A stretch of 64,000 bases of DNA. Source: Gnetum montanum. Its lineage: Eukaryota; Streptophyta; Gnetopsida; Gnetales; Gnetaceae. Both the position numbers and the translations under genes were made by a program. The DNA is taken from contig MNCI01006555.1 in the NCBI GenBank assembly GCA_015680685.1, positions 812,215-876,214 on the forward strand, in the 5' to 3' direction. Position 1 is the stretch's first letter. Every line of letters starts with the position of its first letter. Below the pieces are notes generated by a model. The model saw only the letters and a program-made list of their open reading frames with translations, did no database searches and was not told the origin of the DNA. Shown piece by piece: positions 24,791-35,004 of this stretch.

Positions 24791-26503
24791 GTAGTGAAAC
24801 TATTTGTAGTGAGAAACATTTTTGCCCTAAATTATCATTTCATTTTTACCATTGTTTATGATATTATTAAAATTGCATTTCATATATTGTGTCTTAATTT
24901 TGATAATTTTTAAGCCTTTTGATTCTAAAGTCACTATTGTGTGTATGTGTGTGTGTTTATGTGTATGTGTAACAACTAAAATAAAAATAACTAGTTTTAG
25001 AATAAAAGTAGTATGACTAGAAGGGTAAGGAAAGTAGCAAATACAAAGGTTATTGCTAGTTTAGCTAGATGTCTTAGGGTGTACTTAGAGCTATTCTTTT
25101 GGATTTTAACATCTTCCTTAAAACTTTTAACATCTTCCTTAAAAAAAAAAAACTAATTTGTCTCATATATTCTTTTAGTATATACAAACATAATAAAACT
25201 ATAGGTTCAATTTTATAATCTTTATAATAAATGAATAACTTTGACATATCAATGTTAAAACCTAAAAAAAAATTTGACTATAGGTGGACTCTAATACATA
25301 CAACCAACATAATACATTAAAAGAATTATAAAGAAAACATATAATAATATCTCAAGTATGACTTAAATTGATAACCTTTTGCTAACAAATTATTATTAAA
25401 TAATTTGGGAAAGAGGGAAAGGGATATTGGGGGAGGAAGAAGGGGAGGGGATGTAGTGTTAAACCTTACAAAATTAAATAATAATTAAAAAAATTTAGAA
25501 TATATCAAATCATTAATATAGGAGAGAAAGTAGAAAATGTCCAATATTTTGGAGATGATTTTTCAAGTTTTCATTCTTAACTACTCATGAAAAACATTTT
25601 CTCTATGATAGGAAAAGAATTAGTTTTTACTTGTGTTTAGAATTACCCTCATGGATTTTTATGTCTTACTAAAGGATTTGTTGTAAAGTGAAGAGAATAC
25701 TCTCTTCAAAGAAAAATGAATGAAATAGTTAGAAAGAAGAGAAAAAATGTAATAAAGTCTAATAGATTTCTTAACTTGAGCCCAAAAGATAAAAAGTAAT
25801 TAATATTATAGGAAACAAATTAATTGTTCAACTTTCTTCCAAATAGAATAGTTATTTAACAAGAATGATATTATTAATACTTAGTCAAAAGTTGTTGCGA
25901 ATTTTAGATGTTAAACAATGAGTTAACCACTTGAATAATAATTTTAATGTATAATTTTGAACAATGACTTGAATTATTTGGTTTTATGAATTGGTAGAAT
26001 TCAATCTATTTTCAAAAGTAAATATTGTTCTTTGTAAGAAGGGGTGTTAAAACATGAAATTTATTTATGAATATATATAAATTGAAATTGATTTTTAGAA
26101 TTTCTTTTTTAGAACTTTTTTTAAGTCATAACTTATCATTATGTTATGGTGATGCCCTTGAAAAGCACCATATGACATCACCCGAGAGTCTTGAAGCAGC
26201 AATGAGGAAAGGTGGACTCAAGTGGACTACACCTCAAAGTTCACAACACTTGCATACACAACATAAGTGCATACAACTTGTAGTGTAGGGGGCATGCCTT
26301 AGTAAACATATAGGCAATGGGACCACCAAGATGTATAGGTGCATACACATAGACAAACAACTAATCCCTTAGAGAGCTACGATGATAAGATTGATTAAAT
26401 GACTTATGGAGGAGCTTTGGATCTAGTGCTCAAGCCACTATGCTTCTCTTCAAAGAGGAGCTTAGGGCTAGATGTATGCTTATATTGAATTTTTTTTTGC
26501 CCA
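24791..26503. other. Intergenic, AT-rich, no gene seen
   Basis: No plausible coding region. Visible simple features: a TG-rich microsatellite-like stretch at 24938-24970, a tandem 19-bp repeat (AACATCTTCCTTAAAA) at about 25107-25150 ending in poly-A, and a purine-rich tract at 25405-25452. The rest is unassigned AT-rich DNA between element A and the SINE. Confidence 0.6.
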
Positions 26504-26513
26504 TTATTAATAT

Positions 26514-26728
26514 TTTTTGGGATTTGAACCCCTCCCTACTCTAACATATCTAGTGGTAAGCCCCACTTCAAAGAGAATGATGACACTTCTCTGAAAATCA
26601 TTGTAATATAGGTACACCCCAAGATATATAGTCCAAGAAAATCATTATAATTAAGCGTTGCCCACTAGAATTGAACCCATAACTTGAAGCTTTCAAATTA
26701 AGAGTCTTACCAATAGGCTGCCATCTTG
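26514..26728 (-). mobile_element. tRNA-derived SINE with target duplication
   Basis: Read on the minus strand, a 215-bp unit starts with a tRNA-like head containing an A-box-like GGCAGCCTATTGG and a B-box-like GGTTCAATTC (Pol III promoter pattern GGTTCGANNCC), then a body with GGGGTGTACCTATATT, a second B-box-like GGTTCAAATCC, and a short A tail. The perfect 10-bp direct repeat TTATTAATAT at 26504-26513 and 26729-26738 flanks it, as expected of target-primed insertion. Related pieces occur at 33290-33390 and 33690-33830. I do not know a family name for it. Confidence 0.7.
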
Positions 26729-27339
26729 TTATTAATATATGTACCATTGTAATTCATTTACCTGCCCTATTACATGAGTACATATTATTAGGACAATATT
26801 ATTAGGACAAAATGTTCTTAATCCCCACAATTTAGATCCTACTTTTAAATTGATCAGTAAAGTTCAGTATAACTTTCTTTGTAAACTTACCTTCACATGG
26901 TTATGGTATTTGTTATCTAAGAAATTGAACTTGCGCGTTAACTACGTGTATGCCTTACTGACCAAACGTTATCTCCTTATCTTTCAATAAAAACAACTCC
27001 ATTCCAAATAATTGTATCATGAACATGACCAGGAACAATGGATCCCAAAAAAGCCTTAGTAACCAACTTCGTTGAACTAGGCCGATGAGAAGCATTGAAT
27101 TATATAGCACCTTGAACGCACAGCGCCATTGATAGTGTGAGAAATGAATCAAGAAAAGATAAGATTCCAGAGCGACTGCACAAGACAAGCAAAACGACAA
27201 GGGCAAGAGTAGACCAACCAACCAAGCTTTTGGGGTTTTCCTTATTTATTTGGCAAAAGAAAAGGGCTCCGTATGGAGCCCACAACAAAATTTGCAAATA
27301 ATTTATGAAACCAACTGAACCCACAAAAGTCATTAAGTG

Positions 27340-27501
27340 CAATCTAGTCTCTTCTGTTCTGTTATGTTCTGGCGTCCCTGGTCTGTAATGATTTTGGAGG
27401 CTTGCGTATACGAAAATCCAGCTGTTTTCTGCACTAATTCTGTTTATTCGAGGCCCGCCCTTGTTCAGATTCTGCAATCAGTCCAGTAATTGCTTTCTCA
27501 G
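27340..27501 (+). other. Probable 5' untranslated exon of the RMD5 gene
   Basis: A GC-richer, pyrimidine-rich stretch ends at TTTCTCAG|GTTAGT, a good plant 5' splice site, and the first ATG of the coding exon lies directly after a matching acceptor at 30195. The left edge (transcription start) is a guess; no clear TATA box could be chosen. Confidence 0.5.
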
Positions 27502-30195
27502 GTTAGTTCATTGAAATGGCTTTTCTGTTTGTACCTGTGGAGAATTTTTTTTTGCTTTGAGATTTCGTCATCTTTATTCTTTCTCTGGATCAGGCTTTTT
27601 TATGTGCCCTCCTGCGAATTTTTGTGCTGTTCGACCTCTGTTACATGGCGGGGATTGTTGGGTTCTGAGCTTTTTAGGGTTTCTACATCGCTGAGAGGGA
27701 TTAGGTTGCTGCGAGCAAATTTGGGTTCGTGATATGGCTTCTCTGAGTTTTGGGTTTTTCAGATTCTGGGTTTTCTTTATTGAAGTCTTGTTAAATTCTG
27801 TAGCTCTGTAAAGTTTTTAAATTTAGCGCAACATGACATGGATAGTTTATGGCTGTTAAAGTCTAGTTTTTGGTGGAAATATTGCGGATTAGGGATCCGT
27901 TTTTCGCGTTTTAGGATTTTATTTCAAATTCAGAATTACGGCAGGGCATTCATGCTTCGTATTGTATTTAATAGTGTTCGGTGGGAGCGCGATTCCTTGA
28001 AAATTTTCATGTTCTGCATGGTAGAGTATTGCTTCCAGTGGCTTAGGAACATAGGCCAGATGTGTAGACTAAAAATATAAAATATAAACTAAATATTTGA
28101 AGAATTAGAAATTTAGAATCATAGTTCACGGTTAAATTTAAAAAAAAAAAAGAAATTAAAAGTCAACTAAGTCTATCAGTATATTACAAATTTAGGCTCA
28201 ATATAAAATCACAATAGGAGAGTCTACAGACGGCAGTTTAGGTGTTACTATTTCATGATTTTGTCATGCAATTTAACAGAAATGTTTATCTCTATTTCAT
28301 ATTCCACATGTGTTTGGCCTTTCTTTCACAAAATAGTCCTGGTTCCTGTACTTGATTGGGTATACCTTCTTGCATTTCCACACTCCCAAACCAAATGAAA
28401 TATATGCCTAATACAATTCAGGGTGGAAAAGCTTCTGATAGCGGGGTTATGTAAACAGTGTTATCTGTTACATGGTATGCAAAGCAAATAGCAAAATTAT
28501 TTAAATAGGATGTTATCCTTAATTTTTTTAGATTTTCAATGAATGAGTTGCTTCCTTTTAATAAATGTCTTTGCGAAAAATGAATTTTAGTGAGATTTGA
28601 TTTTTTCAGTAGAATGTTATATTAAGGATTCCTATGTAGTTGAGATAAAGCTAAGTTTATGATGATGATATCATCTTACAGGATGTAACAACATTGTGCT
28701 CTAACCATCATTCTGAATTGATGTGAAGTGGATATCTGTATGTTGCTAAGATTTAAATGATTCTAACTTGTATGCGGAAGCTTTTCATTAGATTTTGTTT
28801 AATTAATGAAGGAAACCAATTGCCCTTTTTCATAACAAAGGGAGGTCCTAAAATTAACCTAGCCTCCTGTTGTTAACGGTCTTGGCTGCTCCCATTAAAT
28901 GAAAGTATGAGGAACTTTATAAAACTTAAGTCCTTTAATGTGGATTCATTTATTTTGTTTGCAAGAGTACCTTTTGTGATTTAGATTATTCTTAAGAAAT
29001 GGCATGAAATGTTGATTATCATTATATTAGACTAATTAGGATTCCGTTGCAGGATTTTGTGATTGTAGTTGATTTGACTCAGTATAAAAAATGCTTCCAA
29101 TACTGAAAATTTTAAGGAATTTAATATGACACCATGATATATAGCCGGTCTAGTTGTTAGTATTATTTCATACTTATTTATTATCATGAAAGTGAACTGT
29201 TATTTTTTTGGGTTAGATTATACTTCTAGAATGGTTATCTTTGGAGTCTGTTACGTCATAGAATGTTAAAACATAAATGTTGAGCATGAGTGAAACATTC
29301 TCTCTGCATTATTTTTCTTTTTCATGGCTTTCCTTAATGACAGTTGGAAACTACCAATTCTATAATGGCACTTTCACAACATTATATTTTCAAGGGCAGA
29401 GCCTAAGTGTTGCAATGCCCAGATTTGGACTTCCTTAAAACACTGATATGGGTCAAATGCTTTAAGAAAAGTATAATATCGAACTATATTACTCAGTTAT
29501 TTTGAAAGGCAAGTTTAGCTTTTTTGAAGTTGGTACACAGTTAATTAATACATAATTAACTTTGTAAATCTTCAAGGAAAGATTTAGATTCTTGCTTCTA
29601 GATGAAAGGAAATATCTACTATTTTATCTAGTATTTCAGTTTGCTTTTTAAAGCATTGATGGCTTGATGATGATAGCTCTGTGCAGTTATGTTTTTTGAA
29701 CATAAAGGTGGTGTTATTTTATCGTAGTTTTATAAAAATATGGAAAATTAAAGATAAATGTATGATGTAGAAGCAAATTGATCTTGCAATGAGCTTTTTT
29801 TTAGTCGTTGTCATCATCATCATCCTAGCCTTGTCCCAACTGAATGGGGTCAGCTCAATAAGCATCTTTTTAGTGGATTGTTAAAACTCTAGAATTATCT
29901 CTTTATGACATAGCATGAATGATGCATCTTGAAATCTCTTGTTCTGTAAAACTCTTGCCTATTAGTCTTTCTTAAAAGTTTAAAAAGTCAATGGTGCACT
30001 GTGTTTAACTCCTGAACGCAACTTACTTTCAACAGATTCTTCTTTAAATATTCCTCATTAGATTTACTATATGTTATTTAGTGCTGCTCTTCTTCAGTGA
30101 TATCATTTTTTTTAAATATCGAGTCTGCTGATTGAGCGACTTTTTTCAATCATGGGCATATTTTCTGAAAATACATGACCTACTGATTTGAACAG
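27502..30195 (+). other. Probable leader intron of the RMD5 gene (2.7 kb)
   Basis: Starts GTTAGT and ends TTTGAACAG, 15 bases before the start codon. The interior is T-rich with no conserved coding sequence; the short frames at 27490-27732 and 27838-28080 look like chance. Around 29800-29860 a CAT microsatellite is followed by CTAGCCTTGTCCCAACTG, a stretch reminiscent of a dispersed plant repeat end; I could not assign it. A long leader intron often affects expression in plants. Confidence 0.5.
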
Positions 30196-30210
30196 GTTTT
30201 GGAGTGACTG

Positions 30211-31365
30211 ATGGAGCCAAATATTCTTGGTGAATCTTTTGATAGAGTTTGCAAGAAACAAAAGTTATCATATACCAGAACACAGGATATAATTGATTCT
30301 GTTAAAAAGGAAATTGAGACAGCTCTGAGTAGGGTCCAGAGTATGTCAAACATATCAAATGCTGAGCAGAAAGCAATAATGACCAACTTGAATGAAAAGT
30401 TGAATGAACTAGCCCCAATAAATCTACTTGGAGGTTCTCAAAAGGAATTGAATGCTTCTCTGAGTAAATTTGGGAAAGCAATTGAAAAGCATTTTCAACC
30501 TGAGTTATCTAAAGCATACAGAGAAGTGAAGTTTGACAAACCCACAATAAATACAATCATTGCGGTACATTTCTACAGACAAGGTTTATTTGAACTTGGA
30601 GATTGTTTTGTGAATGAAGCTAATGAGCTTGATGCAGCTTCTCTGAAAGCTCCTTTTGTTGAAATGTATGAGATTCTTGGAGAAATGAAAAAAAAGAACC
30701 TTCAACTTGCTCTTGGATGGGCTGATGCACATCGTTCGGAGTTACTGCAAAAAGGCTCTGCATTAGAGTTCAAATTGCATGGGTTACAGTATGTTCAAAT
30801 TTTACAAAGTGGAAGTCAAAAGCAGGCTCTGGAATATGCAAGGAAATCTTTTGCTCCATTTGCTAATCACCATATGGAGGAGCTGCAAAAACTTATGGGT
30901 TGTTTGCTTTGGGCAGGGAATCTTGAAAGGTCACCATATTCTGAATTGCTTTCAGATTCTCACTGGGATGTTCTTTCTTTAGAATTTGCACAGGAATGTT
31001 GCAGCCTTTTAGGTCAATCATATAAGAGTTCTCTTGATGTGACAATTTCTGCAGGGTGTCAAGCACTTCCAACTCTCTTGAAATTGGCAGGTGTCATGGC
31101 AAATAAAAAACAGGAGTGGCAAAATATGAAAGAATTACCTTTTGAAATTGAGTTGGATAAAGAGTTCCAATTTCATTCTATATTTGCATGCCCTGTCTCC
31201 AAAGATCAAAGCTCTGAAGAAAACCCCCCTATGTTGCTGCCCTGTGGTCATGTTCTTTGCAAACAGACAATATTCAAATTGTCAAAGAGTAGTACAAGAA
31301 CATTTAAGTGCCCCTACTGCCCCCACGAAGCAAATGTGCCTCAATGTAAACAACTTTACTTCTGA
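30211..31365 (+). CDS. RMD5: RMD5-type E3 ubiquitin ligase subunit (LisH-CTLH-CRA-RING), GID/CTLH complex
   Basis: An intact 384-residue protein in one exon, about the usual plant length (380-390). An in-frame TGA six bases upstream fixes the start. Residues 1-100 are mostly helical. A LisH motif lies at about 112-142 (INTIIAVHFYRQGLFELGD), CTLH at about 149-206, CRA at about 206-300, and a C-terminal RMD5-type RING at 327-370 with Cys327, Cys345, His347, Cys350, Cys367 and Cys370 (PCGHVLC and CPYC). The reduced set of zinc ligands is normal for this subfamily. In yeast and animals RMD5 pairs with MAEA/Fyv10 as the catalytic module of the GID/CTLH E3 complex, which ubiquitinates substrates such as gluconeogenic enzymes in yeast. 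The plant role is inferred by homology. It is the only intact gene here, with retroelements on both sides and no recognisable gene neighbour. Confidence 0.95.
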   Translation: MEPNILGESFDRVCKKQKLSYTRTQDIIDSVKKEIETALSRVQSMSNISNAEQKAIMTNLNEKLNELAPINLLGGSQKELNASLSKFGKAIEKHFQPELSKAYREVKFDKPTINTIIAVHFYRQGLFELGDCFVNEANELDAASLKAPFVEMYEILGEMKKKNLQLALGWADAHRSELLQKGSALEFKLHGLQYVQILQSGSQKQALEYARKSFAPFANHHMEELQKLMGCLLWAGNLERSPYSELLSDSHWDVLSLEFAQECCSLLGQSYKSSLDVTISAGCQALPTLLKLAGVMANKKQEWQNMKELPFEIELDKEFQFHSIFACPVSKDQSSEENPPMLLPCGHVLCKQTIFKLSKSSTRTFKCPYCPHEANVPQCKQLYF

Positions 31366-33289
31366 AACATTAAAACATCCGTGCTTTAACCAAGTGCAAC
31401 TTTATTATGGATGTGACTGATGCATAGGTATAACCTTTCCCTAAAAGACAGTAATGAGTAAGAATTACTCGGGAATTCATCTGGACTCTGGGACTATTTT
31501 AAAATTGTTGTGTAGATATTCTGTGGAGACTGCTAGCCCATTTTGGAAGCATTATTTCAACTGTGAAATTCTGTGAATATGGTTAAAACAGATACTCATT
31601 TGGAAAGCAAATGCTTTTGGTATAAATTTATTTAAAATTTGTCAGTAGGCCAGGATGGCTTGTCGTATATTTATTCACCAAGTCCTGCAGATGCTGCTGT
31701 AACTGTTCTGTTTCAGAATTGTTTCTTTCAGTTTACTGTATTAATAACTTTTAGGAATTTATGATAGTTTTCTTTCCTGCAATGCGTGATTGTGAAGTTC
31801 TTGTAACAGCGGTTCCTTTCATGAACAATGGTTATTCTCTTTAAACAAGTTTTGAAGGTTCTGTAGCATGACATATTAACTTGAAATAGAACGGTTTCTT
31901 TATTAATTTATTGTCTTTGTCAGTTTTCTACTACTATTTTTTGAGATAAAAATGATGTAGTAATTGTTTTATGACCTGCATATTTCTGAGCAAGTTAGAG
32001 CAGTCTGGAAGATTTGACTTTAGTGTCTTCTTAACTATGAAATTGTTTGCTTTACATCTCATGGCTGAGTTTCGAGTTTCATTTTTATGTTTTCAGCGAT
32101 GGGTGTGTTTTAATATGTCATAGTGCACTTAAGTTGTACCGTTAGCTTGAATTTCTTTTTGAACTGGAATTATCAGGAATGGAATGTCATATAGCTTGCC
32201 AAACTTAACTACCACTTTGTCTAGTGTGAGAAACATTCTAACCCACATTTTATAAACACTTCTTTCTGTTTCAGCTTTTTGCCATTTTATTTTTGTTTCC
32301 GTTCTTGGTTTTATGTAAGTGTTCATTTTCAACTTATTTATTCTTTGCTCCCTTCTAATAATCGTCTTTAAAGCCACAAATAATTTTGCTTGAAAATGGC
32401 TTTTCAAATTTTCTAAGTTATCGATGCAACCTCTTGTTGACATGGAGGCGGTTCGATTGCTAAGCATGTAGTTTAGATTTAGGAATATTGCATGTTTGAG
32501 AAGGTACTCGAGTTGGCTTGAAAATGGCTTTTCAATTTTTCTGATGCAACCGTCAGTTGACGGAGTTGATTAAAGAGGTTGGCTTTTTTTTTAATTGCTT
32601 TCGGTAATTTCTAAATTACATCGGATTAACAAAAGTGCATTGATAAATGATAAGGTATATAATGTGAAATTATGGCTTCATTTCTTTTAATTTTATTTTT
32701 AAAAATTATTATAATCTGTTGCAACCGGGATCAACCTCAGCTTTTTCTCATGGTGTAATTTTTTTCAACTTTAATTTTATTTTTGAAAGTTATTATAATC
32801 TGTTGCAAGTTGTATCGAACTCAGCGTCTTCTTATGGTGTTGTAGCTTCCAGCAACTTCAGCTTTTCCTTATGGCTTTGCAACAAGCTTTTCCTCATGGC
32901 TTTGCAACAAGCAAAAATAAACTGTTAAACGCTCAAATTTTTTTAACAAACACTTAAATTTCGTTTAAGCAAAAGGTTTTTCTCATGAGAAAATCATCAT
33001 TGGTTATAGTTGAAGTTTAATTTTTATTTTTGGACAAACTCTCAAATTTCTTTGAAGCACAAATCTTTTTCTTGCAAGCAAATCATGATTGGTTGTATTT
33101 GACATTTTTTTTTTCACAATGAAATTAGCGTATGTTGGATTGTAGCTTCTGGCATAGTACTTGTTGGGTTTCTTATTTTCAAAAACCGGCAAGTTGGGGA
33201 GTCAAGGTTAGAAGTGGCAATGACATTAAGGTTGGAAGTGGTAATGATGTGGCAAGAAATTGGTCATAGGAGATCTAACTCAATTGCTC
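31366..33289. other. RMD5 3' UTR and downstream intergenic DNA
   Basis: The first few hundred bases after the stop are T-rich and probably contain the 3' UTR; no single poly(A) signal stands out. The small frames here (32129-32467 minus, 32719-32928 plus) show no recognisable domain. From 32390 a cluster of short local duplications begins (separate entry). Confidence 0.5.
32390..33110 (+). repeat. Cluster of short local duplications downstream of RMD5
   Basis: Four diverged duplications sit side by side: about 50 bp at 32392-32440 and 32515-32562 (GAAAATGGCTTTTCAA…GATGCAACC); about 80 bp at 32685-32765 and 32768-32845 (TTATTATAATCTGTTGCAA); about 26 bp at 32860-32885 and 32887-32912 (CTTATGGCTTTGCAACAAG-like); and about 90 bp at 32935-33025 and 33030-33115 (TCATGATTGGTT-like). 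No coding potential. Confidence 0.65.
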
Positions 33290-33390
33290 TATTCGTTGAC
33301 ACTTTTTTGGACTTTTAAGAGGTTGAATCCATGACTTGAAGCTTTTAAATCAAGAGTGTTACCACTAGGCTAACAACTCATTGTTAATGA
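33290..33390 (-). mobile_element. SINE fragment (tRNA-like head)
   Basis: On the minus strand: A-box-like TTAGCCTAGTGGTAAC, then ACTCTTGATTTAAAAGC and B-box-like GGATTCAACC. This matches the head of the SINE at 26514-26728 (shared CTTCAAGT and AAGACTCTT-type blocks). Body mostly missing. Confidence 0.5.
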
Positions 33391-33689
33391 TACTTTTTAG
33401 ATAAGATAACCAATTAAGCTATATGCCAATGAGAAACATAATAAGGATTTAAAAGTAAAAGGTTGCAAAGTTACATTGTATTTTTATATTCTAAGTTATA
33501 TTCGAAGTTTCACACGAGGTATTGTATTAACCATACATTTTAGGAATATCATCATAGTCCTAGGCTTATCTTATCTACATGGGTAGGCTATTTGAGTTCT
33601 TTTATGCAATTTTTGTATATTAAGAGCTAAATAAGTATTAATACCTAACTCTTGGATATCTTTATGTAACTGAGGAATTTTACCTCATT

Positions 33690-33830
33690 GTTGGTTCCAA
33701 TGAGGTGTTAACCTAGTAGCACAGGTTTTGGCCTAGTAACCCCATGTCACAAGTTCAATTCTACTAAGTAGCATTGAGTTATAAACTTCTATAAATCTTG
33801 GGATGTACCTATATTTCAATTAATTCAGGT
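33690..33830 (+). mobile_element. SINE fragment, plus strand
   Basis: A tRNA-like piece (GGTGTTAACCTAGTAGCA, then AGTTCAATTCTAC as B box) is followed by GGGATGTACCTATATTTCAAT, which matches the body of the SINE at 26514-26728 (GGGGTGTACCTATATTACAAT). So it belongs to the same family but is diverged. Confidence 0.5.
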
Positions 33831-33967
33831 TTCAACATCCTTCGCTTTGTTGATTTCAATAGTTTTCTTAGCATATGATGTCTTTTCTTAATATTCTCAT
33901 TTATAAGTGCCATCGTGAAACTTTCCTTAACAATATAAAAGTTAATTTCATCTTTCTTAGTCACATC

Positions 33968-34849
33968 TGATGAAGTGTCAATAAGATGATCCATGCTCGT
34001 TAATGCAACCTCAACAATGCAACCCCATCGATGCATCTCAATATGCGTTGGTGCATGTGTGTCGATGCTAATCCAACCTTTTCCTATTTAAATACACACA
34101 TGAGTTGCATTTATGGCATTGTTTGGTCAATTTTTTAGCTAAATTCTTATAGTTTCTTTCAGTAGAACTTAGCAAACTTTTTCCTCTAAGTGCCTACAGT
34201 GTGGATTAAATTGATTGTATGACATTTATTTGAGTGCAATATGTACATGGCCACAATTGCATGAATGACAATAAAATTAAGATTTTTTTTCTTCATTACA
34301 ACACTTAGATTAGTTTAAGTTTATTTTCCAACATTTTACTTTGAATGTAATTTACTTTCTTGTTGTTAGGCATTTACTATTATAATTCATAACTAATGTG
34401 AGTATGACCAATTCGAGCATAATATATTAACGCTTGGTAATCTCAGCAGTGGATACTTGGTACTCCTAGTAGTAAACACTTGGTAAGTTAGGAGTGTTAG
34501 TCTATATTCAGGATGTGTACAAAAAGTAGGAATGGATACTCTACATTTAGAATAGTTTAGTTAATCAATTAGTTAATTTAAGTATTCAAACCTTCTTTTA
34601 TTTAATCATTTTACAGATTAAAAAAACAATAAAAATTAAAAAAGTTAATATCTTATGTCTTAATCACACTTAGCTATATGAACAAGTTCAACATAAGTGA
34701 GGATTAGGAAAACAACGACTAGTAATCACACCTTTCATTATCTAAGGATATCGACACTTAGGTAAATGTAGACCACGGAATATGACCTAATCATGTGCAC
34801 AAGCTAGTGATTCTTATGGTTGGGTGTAGGGAATACGTGCTCCTCATCA
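33968..34849 (+). repeat. 5' LTR of element C
   Basis: About 882 bp, beginning TGATGAAGTG and ending CCTCATCA. It contains a TATA-like TATTTAAATA at 34085-34094 and the family blocks seen in A and B (GGTTGGGTGTAGGGAATAC near the end). Confidence 0.75.
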
Positions 34850-34850
34850 T

Positions 34851-34868
34851 TGTCATTGTTGCTAGAAA
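34851..34868 (+). other. Decayed primer binding site of element C
   Basis: In the expected position one base after the LTR. Only about 10 of 18 bases still match the tRNA-Asp-type site; most changes are transitions. Confidence 0.45.
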
Positions 34869-35004
34869 ATATGTTTTACCTATGTGCACTAAGTATTTTT
34901 AGATAGTGAAACCATACTAAGTTATTGTAAAAATATCATGCATCATCTTTGAAAATAATAATAATAATATTTTATTAAGGTGTATGATATAAGAGTGAAC
35001 TAAG

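Noticed and set aside
26660-26728. Functional tRNA gene
   Set aside because: A and B boxes are present, but no cloverleaf with paired acceptor stem can be drawn; a 10-bp target duplication and A tail show a SINE.
26955-27477. Minus-strand frames of 88 and 125 residues just upstream of RMD5
   Set aside because: They overlap the probable RMD5 leader exon and promoter in antisense and match no family I recognise. One minus-strand stretch (about 27060-26960, TKAFLGSIVPGHVHDTIIWN) looks somewhat protein-like, but without a clear frame I do not call it.
29795-29860. CAT microsatellite plus CTAGCCTTGTCCCAACTG in the RMD5 intron as a SINE or LINE end
   Set aside because: It resembles a dispersed plant repeat end I have a vague memory of, but no boxes, borders or target duplication can be shown.
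30779-31420. Frames of 67 and 92 residues overlapping RMD5 in other frames
   Set aside because: Shadows of the conserved RMD5 coding sequence.
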